From: Aliiglaciecola sp. 3_MG-2023
GTDB lineage: Bacteria > Pseudomonadota > Gammaproteobacteria > Enterobacterales > Alteromonadaceae
Reading direction: 5' to 3'
Length of the DNA: 64,000 bases
Assembly: GCF_030548205.1 (NCBI RefSeq)
Contig: NZ_JAUORV010000007.1
Span: 62,001-126,000 of the forward strand
Part shown: positions 35,875-45,036 of the stretch, one piece after another
Position numbering within the stretch: the first letter of the stretch is position 1
Layout of the letters: the number at the start of each line of letters is the position of its first letter
The notes under the pieces: generated by a model
The model's database searches: none
The model's input: the letters and a program-made list of their open reading frames with translations, nothing else
Told to the model about the DNA's origin: nothing
Position numbers and translations under genes: made by a program

Positions 35875-36702
35875 ATGAAGTTAAACTATCAAACTGCTAT
35901 GGAACGACTCGACGCAGATAGCGCCGATAAAAAAGTGTTAGAATTACTGAGTGCTATTAAAGGTTTTCAAATATCTGAATTGACAAGTCTTTCAGCGAAA
36001 CAGTTACTATTAATTGCTGATAAGTTGGGAATAAGTGAAGCTTCAATGCGAATGGCATTATCCCGCCAAACAAAGCAGGGGAAGTTAATTAGAGATAACG
36101 GCAAATATTCTCTGGCAAAAAGTAAAAACTCATTTGTTCTGCCTCGATTCTGGTTGGATTTGAAAAAGCGCAACTTGAATTGGAGCGGGCAATGGTTGTT
36201 AGTGAATCAGCTACAGCATAAATTTAGCCCCACGATAATGCGACGCTTACACAACAAAGCAGAGTTACTTGGGTTTAAGTTTTTTCATAATTTAGGTTGG
36301 GTAAGACCTAACAACTTGAGTGATTTGCTAGAGGAAACCGCTTTTCATTTTCATTCGATTGTTGAGCAGCCTCAGATGCTAATCGGTAATTTGACGGATA
36401 TTGATGCCGGTACGACTCACTTATTTACGCAAAGTTGGCCATTAGATGAATTAAATCAATTTTATGTTGATGCCAATGAGTTGATTGTCAATGAATGTCA
36501 AAGTGTTGAGTCATTATCAGATAAAGATATTTTGGTTCGGAGTTTTGCAATTGGCCGACTGGTCGTAGAATATTTATCGAAAGATCCTTGGTTGCCTGGA
36601 ACCTTGATTAATTTACCAGCGCGTACGAGATTATTTGATAAAACGGTTGAATATTATCAACAAATTACACCAATGTGGCTAAATGTAATGAAGCAGGCAT
36701 AG
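35875..36702 (+). CDS. PaaX-like winged-helix regulator
   Basis: 275 aa. The N-terminal winged helix reads LLLIADKLGISEASMRMALSRQTKQGKLIRDNGKYSLA (about 44-82), the PaaX pattern (a GI.E...R.ALSRL..EG.L pair). The middle region and the C-terminal PaaX_C-like domain (SKDPWLPGTLINLPARTRLF) follow. PaaX repressors respond to aryl- or acyl-CoA. Divergence from the desaturase gene with a short shared promoter suggests control of lipid desaturation in answer to an acyl-CoA; that is inference. Confidence 0.8.
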   Translation: MKLNYQTAMERLDADSADKKVLELLSAIKGFQISELTSLSAKQLLLIADKLGISEASMRMALSRQTKQGKLIRDNGKYSLAKSKNSFVLPRFWLDLKKRNLNWSGQWLLVNQLQHKFSPTIMRRLHNKAELLGFKFFHNLGWVRPNNLSDLLEETAFHFHSIVEQPQMLIGNLTDIDAGTTHLFTQSWPLDELNQFYVDANELIVNECQSVESLSDKDILVRSFAIGRLVVEYLSKDPWLPGTLINLPARTRLFDKTVEYYQQITPMWLNVMKQA

Positions 36703-36849
36703 CACCATAGTTAATTTTAGTTTCATATAAATCAATTAGATAGTTGATCTACTATGATGAATTCGATTTATAAAATATATCGAATGAATGTAGGTAAAGC
36801 ACAAAGCAAAAGGTTATAATATGCCTATCTTTTTTGGACGTTTAAAACA

Positions 36850-39800
36850 GTGACGATGTTACCGAGTATTGACCCACAATCTGCGTTAGAAAATCATTAT
36901 CAAATGTATTTAGAAGAGTTAACGTCTTCTGGCTTTTCTGGTGATATTGAGTACAGTTACGCTAGCCGCTTAGCTGTTGCCACTGATAACTCCATTTATC
37001 AAAAATTACCGCAAGCCGTGTTATTTCCAAAATCTACCGCTGATTTGTCATTAATTGGTCGCACAGCAAATAATTTTGATGAGGTTAGATTTAGCGCTCG
37101 TGGAGGCGGTACTGGCACTAACGGACAGTCCCTTACAAATGGCATTATTGTCGACGTTTCTCGTCACATGAATGAGATTCTTGAGATCAACGCTGAACAA
37201 TCTTGGGTGAGAGTGCAAGCGGGGGTTGTAAAAGATCAATTAAACGACGCCTTACGTCCACTGGGGTTTTTCTTTGCTCCTGATTTGTCAACCAGTAATC
37301 GAGCCACTATTGGGGGGATGATTAGTACGGATGCATCAGGGCAAGGTTCATTAGTTTATGGTAAAACCAGTGATCATGTTTTAGGGCTCACCTCTGTGTT
37401 AGTGGATGGTACGATTTTAGAAACCGCGCCTAGGGCTATCGAAGACGTGCAAAAGACAGGGGCTGAAAGCACCCGTTTAACTGAAATTGCCACGCAATTA
37501 ATTGAAACCTGTGTGGGTAAACGAGAACAAGTCTTAGCTAAGTTTCCGCGCTTAAATCGCTTTTTAACAGGTTACGATTTAGAGCATACGGTGTCAGATG
37601 ATTTAACTCAGTTAGATATTAGCCGTGTGATAACGGGTTCAGAAGGCTCCCTTGTTTTCGTGTCTGAAGCAAAGCTAAATATTACGCCCATTGCCAAGTG
37701 CAAAGCCTTGGTTAATATTAAATATGATTCGTTCGAATCAGCACTTCGCCATGCTCCTCATATGGTCGCCGCTAATGCAACATCTGTGGAAACGGTTGAC
37801 AGTAAAGTACTCAATTTGGCCAAGCAAGATATTGTGTGGCACTCAGTCAAAGACCTTATTCAAGACGTGCCGGGTAAAGACGTACTCGGTTTGAATATGG
37901 TGGAGTACAACAGTGAAGATAAAACTCAAATAGAAACGAAAATAGCGCAGCTATGTGAAAGGCTAGACGACGCTCAAAAGCAGGGGGTAGATGGCATCAT
38001 TGGTTATCAATTGACCTATGATGTAGCTGATATTAATCGTATCTACGCAATGCGGAAAAAGTCTGTGGGCTTATTAGGTAAAGCCGATGGCTGGAAAAAG
38101 CCTATTCCCTTTACGGAAGATACCGCTGTACCTCCTGAGAATTTGGCTGACTTCATTATGGAGTTTCGAGGGTTGTTGAATAGTAAAGGGCTTCAATATG
38201 GAATGTTCGGTCATGTAGATGCAGGTGTCTTGCATGTTCGACCAGCCCTGGATATGAGTGACCCTAATCAACAGCAAATAATGCAAGACATTTCTGATCA
38301 AGTGGTCGCCCTCGTGTCTAAATATGGCGGTTTAATGTGGGGGGAGCATGGCAAAGGTTACCGTAGTGAATACGGGCCGGAATTTTTTGGAGAAGGGTTA
38401 TTTCTTGAGCTGCGAAAAATAAAGAGTGTTTTCGACCCTCTGAATAAAATGAATCCGGGCAAAATATGCACACCAATCGATTCAACCGAAGAACTGGTCA
38501 AAGTTTCAGATCTGAAACGTGGCGATCTTGATAGTCAAATACCCATTGCCGTTCGCGATTCTTTTGAGCCTGCTATGAGCTGTAATGGTAACGCCCTTTG
38601 TTATAATTACGACACCACTTCGACCATGTGCCCTTCCAGTAAAGTGACCCGGGATCGTCGTCATACGCCTAAAGGACGAGCTGGAATGATTAGAGAGTGG
38701 TTACGTTTACTTAGCCAAAAAAACGTGAATATTATTGAACTGGAAAAAGGCGAGGAGCGTCCTTCATGGTTTGAACGTTTACAAAATACTCGGTATAAGT
38801 CTAAAAATGCAGACTTTTCCCACGAAGTGTTAGAAGTCATGGAGGGCTGTTTAGCCTGTAAGGCGTGTGCCAGCCAATGTCCGGTGAATGTAGATGTTCC
38901 TTCTTTTCGTTCGCGATTTTTAGCCATTTATTATCAACGTTATTTGCGACCGGCCAAAGATGTATTAACCGCCAATATTGAGTCAATGGCTCCTTGGATG
39001 GCTAAAGCACCGGCAATGATTAATTTCTTCCAACGCCAACCTTGGCTGAAGAAAGGCATAGAGCGTTATGTAGGTTACGTAGACGCCCCTTTATTGTCTG
39101 AGCCTGCGCTGGACACGCGGCTTGAACAAAAGCAACTTATGCCATTCGATTTGCACGCGTTGTCTGGATTAAATGAAACCGAAAAATCAAAAACGGTGCT
39201 GATAGTGCAAGACCCTTTCACCAGCTTTTATGAAGCTGAAGTTGTGGAAGAGTTAATTCAGTTATTGCAAAAACTGAATTTTAATCCGGTTGTGCTGCCA
39301 TTCAAACCCAATGGCAAGCCGCAACATGTTAAAGGGTTTTTAGCGAAGTTTGCGAAAACTGCAAAAAATACAGCAGATTTCTTAAATCAAGTATCAAAAT
39401 TAAATCTGCCTATGATAGGTATCGATGGTTCGTTAGTGCTATGTTACCGGGATGAATATAGTCGTATCCTTGGCAGCCAACGCGGCAATTTCAACGTGCA
39501 GTTGGTAAATGAGTGGCTCGCTAGTCAAACTCTTGAACGGGAGTTATTAGACAAAATGCAAGTTCATGGCAAAACCGATGTTGCTTTTAAGCTTATTTCA
39601 CACTGTACTGAAAAAACCAGCATTGCTGGAAATGATGATCATTGGAAGGCAATATTTGCTTGGTTTGGTTTAGAGTTAACTCCCATCGCTACGGGCTGTT
39701 GTGGAATGGCGGGATCATTCGGCCATGAGTTAATTCATCAACAAGAATCAAAAGGAATTTATGACTTAAGTTGGAAGCAAGTGGTGAATTCAACTCCACA

Positions 39801-39909
39801 GCATACGCTTCTGGCAACAGGATATTCATGCCGTACTCAAGTGAACAGATACGAAGGCTTCAAGCCAAAGCATCCAGTACAGGCACTGTTAGCAGTATTA
39901 CAGAATTAG
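36850..39909 (+). CDS. ydiJ: FAD-linked Fe-S dehydrogenase, YdiJ family
   Basis: 1019 aa, as in E. coli YdiJ. An N-terminal FAD-binding type 4 domain has FSARGGGTGTNGQSLT and TIGGMISTDASGQGSLVYG. An FAD-oxidase C-terminal domain follows with FGHVDAGVLHVRP and NPGKICTP. A ferredoxin-like region has CNGNALCYNY...TMCPS and CLACKACASQCPVNVD. The CCG domain at the end carries GCCGMAGSFGHE. YdiJ-type enzymes oxidise D-2-hydroxyacids (D-2-hydroxyglutarate or D-lactate) and pass electrons to quinone. Translation may start at the GTG 36850 or the ATG 36856. It is followed 18 bases later by DUF4826, a likely operon. Confidence 0.93.
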   Translation: MTMLPSIDPQSALENHYQMYLEELTSSGFSGDIEYSYASRLAVATDNSIYQKLPQAVLFPKSTADLSLIGRTANNFDEVRFSARGGGTGTNGQSLTNGIIVDVSRHMNEILEINAEQSWVRVQAGVVKDQLNDALRPLGFFFAPDLSTSNRATIGGMISTDASGQGSLVYGKTSDHVLGLTSVLVDGTILETAPRAIEDVQKTGAESTRLTEIATQLIETCVGKREQVLAKFPRLNRFLTGYDLEHTVSDDLTQLDISRVITGSEGSLVFVSEAKLNITPIAKCKALVNIKYDSFESALRHAPHMVAANATSVETVDSKVLNLAKQDIVWHSVKDLIQDVPGKDVLGLNMVEYNSEDKTQIETKIAQLCERLDDAQKQGVDGIIGYQLTYDVADINRIYAMRKKSVGLLGKADGWKKPIPFTEDTAVPPENLADFIMEFRGLLNSKGLQYGMFGHVDAGVLHVRPALDMSDPNQQQIMQDISDQVVALVSKYGGLMWGEHGKGYRSEYGPEFFGEGLFLELRKIKSVFDPLNKMNPGKICTPIDSTEELVKVSDLKRGDLDSQIPIAVRDSFEPAMSCNGNALCYNYDTTSTMCPSSKVTRDRRHTPKGRAGMIREWLRLLSQKNVNIIELEKGEERPSWFERLQNTRYKSKNADFSHEVLEVMEGCLACKACASQCPVNVDVPSFRSRFLAIYYQRYLRPAKDVLTANIESMAPWMAKAPAMINFFQRQPWLKKGIERYVGYVDAPLLSEPALDTRLEQKQLMPFDLHALSGLNETEKSKTVLIVQDPFTSFYEAEVVEELIQLLQKLNFNPVVLPFKPNGKPQHVKGFLAKFAKTAKNTADFLNQVSKLNLPMIGIDGSLVLCYRDEYSRILGSQRGNFNVQLVNEWLASQTLERELLDKMQVHGKTDVAFKLISHCTEKTSIAGNDDHWKAIFAWFGLELTPIATGCCGMAGSFGHELIHQQESKGIYDLSWKQVVNSTPQHTLLATGYSCRTQVNRYEGFKPKHPVQALLAVLQN

Positions 39910-39927
39910 AATTGGATAAGGATAGTT

Positions 39928-40356
39928 ATGACACAACCTCAAAAAATGAGTCAGGAGCAAATGACTCAATGGGTACGTTCACAGTTTCAACGGGCAAATA
40001 AACATTTGGCAGAAAATGGTGTTATTTTTGACTCTGTCGTCACCGAAGAATGTCGATATTTAGCACCCTATGTCGCAATTTGGAAAATAAAAGCCTTAGA
40101 CAATAGGTTTTATTGGGTGATAAGTGGCGATCTACCCTGCGACTTCTTGCCTTATGAAAGCGAGAAAAATGCCAGAGATGTACTGCGAAGATTCTCTTTT
40201 CAATGGCAATTAAAAGCACAAGATATTGAAGAAAGTGCAAATATTGATGCCACTCAAAAAGAGTTTGCTAAGATGCTAGTGACGCGAGCAGAAGGGCTTT
40301 ATGCGTTGTACAACCAAGAAGAGTTGTGGAAAGAAATTAAGGGTGGTAAGGCATAG
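39928..40356 (+). CDS. DUF4826 protein
   Basis: 142 aa, a family pattern seen in Alteromonadales: QWVRSQFQRANKHLAENG, VAIWKIKALDNRFYWVISGDLPCDFLP and a helical end. The function is unknown. AAGGATAG precedes the ATG. It lies 18 bases after ydiJ on the same strand. Confidence 0.85.
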   Translation: MTQPQKMSQEQMTQWVRSQFQRANKHLAENGVIFDSVVTEECRYLAPYVAIWKIKALDNRFYWVISGDLPCDFLPYESEKNARDVLRRFSFQWQLKAQDIEESANIDATQKEFAKMLVTRAEGLYALYNQEELWKEIKGGKA

Positions 40357-40376
40357 GTTAGGAGCAAATCCTACTT

Positions 40377-40406
40377 AAAAAAATACAGCACCAAAGGTGC
40401 TGTATT
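40377..40406 (-). terminator. Terminator for GNAT gene on minus strand
   Basis: AATACAGCACC (40382-40392) and GGTGCTGTATT (40396-40406) pair over 11 bp with a 3-base loop. On the minus strand a run of Ts follows (A-run 40377-40383). It should also act on the converging DUF4826 transcript. Confidence 0.8.
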
Positions 40407-40863
40407 AATGTGTTAATTCCACTCTATTGAGTGAAAATTCTGCGGTGGAGCATGCCATTTTTTGTCTGGCTATTCCGGCATCCATATAAACTGGACCGAC
40501 TGGGTTGAATCCTTGGTTTTTATAGTATTCTACTCCTTCCAAATCACACTGGACGTATACTTGCTGCAATCCTAATCGATTAGCGTTATCAACTAGAGCC
40601 GCGAATAGTGTGCGGTAGACTTCTGGCCCACGAAATTTTGGAACAACTGCAACACGACCAATTTCACCTCTTGTGGTTAATCTGCCGGTTGCGATTTCTT
40701 GTTTTTCATTGTCAAAGACAAGGACATGAATCGCATGCATATCCTGTTGATCAAATTCACATTCTCTTGGAATGCGCCACTCGTAAACAAAAACCTTTTC
40801 TCTTAACCTACTTAATGTATGTTTGGCTTTTTCCCAGTCAACGTTTTGTACAGTTAACGTCAC
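40405..40863 (-). CDS. GNAT family acetyltransferase
   Basis: 152 aa from a GTG with GAGGAG about 10 bases upstream. The GNAT core is visible: DNEKQEIATGRLTT (beta4), IGRVAVVPKFRGPEVYRTLFAAL (motif A with an RGxxV-like acetyl-CoA pyrophosphate loop), and QVYVQCDLEGVEYYKNQGFNPVGPVYMDAGIARQKM (motif B). It is of the ElaA/YjcF-like class. The substrate is unknown. It follows roxA with a 23-base gap in the same direction, so it may be co-transcribed. Confidence 0.85.
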   Translation of the reverse strand: MTLTVQNVDWEKAKHTLSRLREKVFVYEWRIPRECEFDQQDMHAIHVLVFDNEKQEIATGRLTTRGEIGRVAVVPKFRGPEVYRTLFAALVDNANRLGLQQVYVQCDLEGVEYYKNQGFNPVGPVYMDAGIARQKMACSTAEFSLNRVELTH

Positions 40864-40886
40864 TGAAGCACTCTCCTCAAAGTTTG

Positions 40887-42038
40887 TTAAATATCAGGGT
40901 ACCAACCCCCTGCATTTACGAGTCTAGCCAATATTTGATTAAAAATTAAGCCGTTAGCGTAATTATTTTTTTCTTGGTTATCTAAATAATTAGCATTAAG
41001 CATGCTTAACAGCATATTTTCATGTTCTATTTCAACGTTTATCCGGTGTTGGTTAACCCAGGTAACTGTCTGATATTTATCGTTTATTCTTAATTTTTGT
41101 TGAATTACTCTGGTGTCGAGTTTACGCTGAAATATCACCCCATTGTCGAGTAAGTTAATTATTTCATTTAGTGAATAATTTTCTGTTAAATCAGCTGCAT
41201 ACATATCTACATCTTTGGTTTCCGTAAAATAAGTTGCGATAAAATCATCAAAATGAACAGAATTAATCATTTGCATAAACATACTTTTCATTTTTTCGAT
41301 TTCCGAAGCTTTAATTTCGAAACGGGAGTCACGGGGCGAAATATCGGGATCGCTATAGCGCTGATTGAATAAATTTTTTGCTTGCGCGTAATCAACAAAC
41401 CCATCCAGCAATTCTCGCTGGGTTGGTGCACGGAATCCGACGGAATAGTTTAAACAGGATGTTAGCGCTACGCCATTATGTGGAAACCCTGGAGGGATAT
41501 AAATTAAATCACCTGGCTCAAGAATTTCATCAATGATGGGATCAAAACCGGTGATCTGTTTTAAATTTTTGGCGGGTTGAATGGACTCATGGTGCTTGTT
41601 TGCTCCAACTTGCCAACGTCGGGTCCCTTGCCCTTGAATAATAAAGACATCATATTGATCGATATGAGGACCAACTCCTCCATTCGCTACTGAATAACTG
41701 ACCATCAAATCATCAACTCGCCAATTGGGAATGAAATCAAAACTGTCTAACAGCATTTTTACTTCGGGAATATAGTGATCGACCGATTGCACCAGCAACG
41801 ACCAATCACCAATACAATAGGGCGTAAAATCAGAAAATGGGCCCTGGGTATTTGACCAAACACCTTGTTTTTTGGAAATGATTCGAGAATCAATGTCTTC
41901 TTCTTGCGCAAGGCCTGCAAGTTCATGTTCGTCTAAAGGGTCGGCAAAATTAGGAAAAGCGTTACGAATAACAATGGGCTTTTTTTGCCAGTGCTCTGTT
42001 AGGAAATGGTGTTTATTGGGGAGATTTAATTTATACAT
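40887..42038 (-). CDS. roxA: JmjC/cupin ribosomal oxygenase (uL16 arginine hydroxylase)
   Basis: 383 aa. This is the RoxA/YcfD-type cupin: RNAFPNFADPLDEHELAGLA near the start, the iron-binding HIDQYDVF (HxD) at about 132-139, the distal His in FPHNGVALTSCLNYSVGFR, and a C-terminal dimer/winged-helix part. It is an Fe(II)/2-oxoglutarate enzyme that hydroxylates an arginine of ribosomal protein L16. The length matches the family. The first gene of a short same-strand run on its upstream side is the adenylate cyclase at 42060 (21 bases away). Confidence 0.92.
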   Translation of the reverse strand: MYKLNLPNKHHFLTEHWQKKPIVIRNAFPNFADPLDEHELAGLAQEEDIDSRIISKKQGVWSNTQGPFSDFTPYCIGDWSLLVQSVDHYIPEVKMLLDSFDFIPNWRVDDLMVSYSVANGGVGPHIDQYDVFIIQGQGTRRWQVGANKHHESIQPAKNLKQITGFDPIIDEILEPGDLIYIPPGFPHNGVALTSCLNYSVGFRAPTQRELLDGFVDYAQAKNLFNQRYSDPDISPRDSRFEIKASEIEKMKSMFMQMINSVHFDDFIATYFTETKDVDMYAADLTENYSLNEIINLLDNGVIFQRKLDTRVIQQKLRINDKYQTVTWVNQHRINVEIEHENMLLSMLNANYLDNQEKNNYANGLIFNQILARLVNAGGWYPDI

Positions 42039-42059
42039 TAAGTTTAACGATTTCCTCTA

Positions 42060-43298
42060 TTATTCAGTGTCACTTATGAAATAAGCGGTAAGTGTACCAA
42101 GTCCTTTCAGATTAAGCTTGTCTCCACTTTCAAATTTGATATGGCTACGGCTATGCAAATAAGTCGTGTGGCAAACGAGAATTTTACTTGCTTTTCCGTT
42201 ACTTTCTAAGCGTGAGGCTAAATTAACGGTTTCCCCCCATACATCGAAAAGCATGTTATCTAATCCTACACAACCAGCGGTTAACGGACCGCTGGCTATA
42301 CCGATTCTTATTTGTAAGTTTAAATTTAATTCACCACAAAGATGATTGAAACTCTTCAGCATCGCCTTGGCTGCTTGACATGATTGTATGGCGGGATTGA
42401 TACGTTTCTCATAAATGCCGCAAACAGCCATATACTGATCACCATTAGTCTTTATTTTTTGCAGTTGATTTCTTCTACTAATTAAATCAAATTCACAATA
42501 AAAAGCATTCAGTAATTGCATGGTTTCTTGTGTGTTGGAATGACTACAATGTTGGGTATACCCTTGAATATCGGCGAATAATACGGAGCAAGAATGCTGT
42601 TCCAACTGAGTACTGGATTGATTAGTTGTAAAGTTTGTCAGTAGAGTTTTAATTAAAGGTTTAGGTAAGGTTTTCTGCAATAAATGTGAGATGCGAGCTT
42701 TGTCCCGAGTGACTCTCACATGAGCCCTACGAGTATTTTGATAGACTAACAGGCTTGCAGTGATAGCTGCGCCAGAGATCAACAGACAGGTTCCCATTGT
42801 TAACCAAAATCTCTCTAATTCATTGGGCTGAAAAGCGTGACGTGGGAATTGCCAATATGCTTCAATGCCACAAAAACACGCAACATAGATTATTAAGTTC
42901 GGTATGTACTGGCGGGTTTCCCAGTCTCGATATAAAAACGGGCTAACAAATAAGCCAATTAAAAAGAAAAAGTGAAATTGCAGGTTGATACTCCAAATTA
43001 TACTGGATATACCAATGTAGGAGACAAAACCACACATGAGTAAAGATCTTGCAGATACAAAATGATGACGCCAATTGAAACGCAGTATTTGGATGAAAAC
43101 GACGATATGTAACGCGCATGAAATAAGAACAGGAGAGCCGCCATATTGCCAAAACCCAATGATAAAAGGCAGTTGGATTATTAAAAATGTTAACACCATC
43201 AATGAAATAGTGTTAACTATTTTTATATGACTAACGTTGTCCAAATCATTTTCATTGATGCCAAGAAATGCAATTTGCCGAAATAGATCCTTTAACAT
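42060..43298 (-). CDS. Class III adenylate cyclase with membrane sensor domain
   Basis: 412 aa. About six hydrophobic segments make up residues 25-190 (for example TISLMVLTFLIIQLPFIIGF). The cyclase homology domain covers about 215-410. Metal-binding Asp is in VLFADIQGYT, the second Asp in KTNGDQYMAV, the substrate-specifying Lys in KIKTNGD and Asp in FDVWGETVNLASRLES, a pattern of adenylate rather than guanylate cyclases. It should make cAMP at the membrane. It is upstream of and 21 bases from roxA on the same strand. Confidence 0.88.
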   Translation of the reverse strand: MLKDLFRQIAFLGINENDLDNVSHIKIVNTISLMVLTFLIIQLPFIIGFWQYGGSPVLISCALHIVVFIQILRFNWRHHFVSARSLLMCGFVSYIGISSIIWSINLQFHFFFLIGLFVSPFLYRDWETRQYIPNLIIYVACFCGIEAYWQFPRHAFQPNELERFWLTMGTCLLISGAAITASLLVYQNTRRAHVRVTRDKARISHLLQKTLPKPLIKTLLTNFTTNQSSTQLEQHSCSVLFADIQGYTQHCSHSNTQETMQLLNAFYCEFDLISRRNQLQKIKTNGDQYMAVCGIYEKRINPAIQSCQAAKAMLKSFNHLCGELNLNLQIRIGIASGPLTAGCVGLDNMLFDVWGETVNLASRLESNGKASKILVCHTTYLHSRSHIKFESGDKLNLKGLGTLTAYFISDTE

Positions 43299-43458
43299 AT
43301 GGCATTCCTTGCCTTGTTAATTAATATATTTTTAAACTTAGCAACAAAGCCACATTTTTCCCATGTTAACCCAGTCTAGTTTTTAAAAGCCGAGTTTTGA
43401 AAAATGGTGTTGTTAATTGCCTAATCTTAAACAGCAGAGTGCTTATAAAGTAAAAGGT

Positions 43459-43851
43459 TTAGTCTAGTTCAAATGCCAGAGGTAACAATGAATTCATATC
43501 AATAGATTGAATATTGTCTAGACTGTCACACATTAAAATTTCGGTATTTTTATCGGCAAATTCTTTGATTTTTTGTCGGCAGCCGCCGCAAGGGGAACAG
43601 ATCTTTTCATTCGGGCTGGCGACTAAAATTTTAACTATTTTTTTGCCACCGTCCAAAATCATGGCCGCAATTGCACCGGCCTCGGCACATTGACCAAGAG
43701 GGTAGGCCGCATTCTCTACATTGCAGCCAGCATACACTTTACCGTTGTCCGCTAAAATTGCCGAGCCTACTTTAAAATTTGAATAAGGGGCATAAGAATT
43801 CAATTGCGCTTGTTTAGCCGCCTGGATTAGTTTTTGTATTTTATTTTCCAA
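43459..43851 (-). CDS. cdd: Cytidine deaminase (tetrameric class)
   Basis: 130 aa, the short homotetrameric form. The zinc site is CAEAGAIAAMI (Cys and catalytic Glu) and PCGGCRQKIKEF (two Cys). The substrate loop NFKVGSAILADNGKVYAGCNVENAAYP is intact. It deaminates cytidine and deoxycytidine for pyrimidine salvage. It is monocistronic, divergent from nlpI. Confidence 0.96.
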   Translation of the reverse strand: MENKIQKLIQAAKQAQLNSYAPYSNFKVGSAILADNGKVYAGCNVENAAYPLGQCAEAGAIAAMILDGGKKIVKILVASPNEKICSPCGGCRQKIKEFADKNTEILMCDSLDNIQSIDMNSLLPLAFELD

Positions 43852-44126
43852 GTATTTTATCTTACATTTTTAAAACGGCCACATAGTTTGCGATAAAACC
43901 TAAGCTGTTGACAAGTGTTTATCTAAATAGACATTGAATAACTATAATAAAACGCACTAATTTAGCTCTGAATAATTCGCATTTATGCACTGCTGGACTT
44001 TACATTTTAGGCTAAATAGGCGAGTCTTATCTTGCTCTTTTGGGCGTTATTTTCTTAACCTTTAGATCACAATTGATTTAATTTCTGTTATTTTTTGTCC
44101 AACTTTCAAGTGCCATTGCCATCAAT

Positions 44127-45020
44127 ATGAATAGACACCTTTTGCTATCTTTGTTTTTTATTTCTATCGTCCTTACTGGGTGCAGCATTAACTCGGGTTC
44201 CGCGCTGCATTCAAAAGTCGAAAGTATTCTCATTCCAGAGCCTCAACCATTAAATTTTAGATCACAACTTGCCATTGCAAGATACAACCAGATCCTGACT
44301 CAAACATCATTGAGTAATGAAGAAAAAGCCGAGTTATTATTTTTACGGGGTACCCATTACGATACCGTTGGATTGGCTGGATTGGCGCAATACGATTTTG
44401 GTAGGGCAAAACAATTAAAGCCTGATTTGGCGGAAGCGTATAATTCCATTGGCATCCATTTCACCCAGCAGATGGATTTTAATGAAGCCTATGAATCTTT
44501 TGATTCTGCTTTAGAAATTAATCCAGAATTAGACTTTGCGTTATTAAATCGCGGCATTGCACTTTACTACGGTCAACGTAATGAGCTCGCCGTGGACGAT
44601 CTCACGCGTTTTTACAACAAGGACAAAGGGAATCCTTTTTCCGCCTTATGGCTTTTTTTAGCGCATAAAGAAGTGAATTATGAAACAGCGTTAGCTGAAC
44701 TAGAAAAGCATCGTGAAAACCTTGCCGATGATAATTGGGGAACAATCATCGTTGATTTTTACCTGGGCAAAGTGACTCGGAATAAATTACTAAATGGCTT
44801 TGTAATAGGCCCGAAAAATACCGTTGAATTGAATCAACGTATGTGTGAAGTGTATTTTTATATGGGGAAATTTTATGAAAGTCGTGGTGATCGCGGTTTA
44901 GCGTTAAATTATTTCAAAATGGTTTTGAGCACTAATATTTATGATTATGTAGAACATCGTTATGCGCGGCTGGAGATAGATAAGTTACGTAAACAGGCGT
45001 CAGAAGACTTAAAAAGTTAA
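44127..45020 (+). CDS. nlpI: NlpI-type TPR lipoprotein
   Basis: 297 aa. Lipoprotein signal MNRHLLLSLFFISIVLTGCS with the lipobox LTGC (Cys19). TPR repeats follow: AELLFLRGTHYDTVGLAGLAQYDFGRAKQLKPDLAEAYNSIGI and FNEAYESFDSALEINPELDFALLNRGIALY. NlpI is an outer membrane-anchored adaptor for peptidoglycan hydrolases and the Prc protease. The 275-base gap upstream (43852-44126) shows no gene. A metallopeptidase-like gene follows 16 bases later. Confidence 0.9.
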   Translation: MNRHLLLSLFFISIVLTGCSINSGSALHSKVESILIPEPQPLNFRSQLAIARYNQILTQTSLSNEEKAELLFLRGTHYDTVGLAGLAQYDFGRAKQLKPDLAEAYNSIGIHFTQQMDFNEAYESFDSALEINPELDFALLNRGIALYYGQRNELAVDDLTRFYNKDKGNPFSALWLFLAHKEVNYETALAELEKHRENLADDNWGTIIVDFYLGKVTRNKLLNGFVIGPKNTVELNQRMCEVYFYMGKFYESRGDRGLALNYFKMVLSTNIYDYVEHRYARLEIDKLRKQASEDLKS

Positions 45021-45036
45021 GTCTATTGTTCAAACA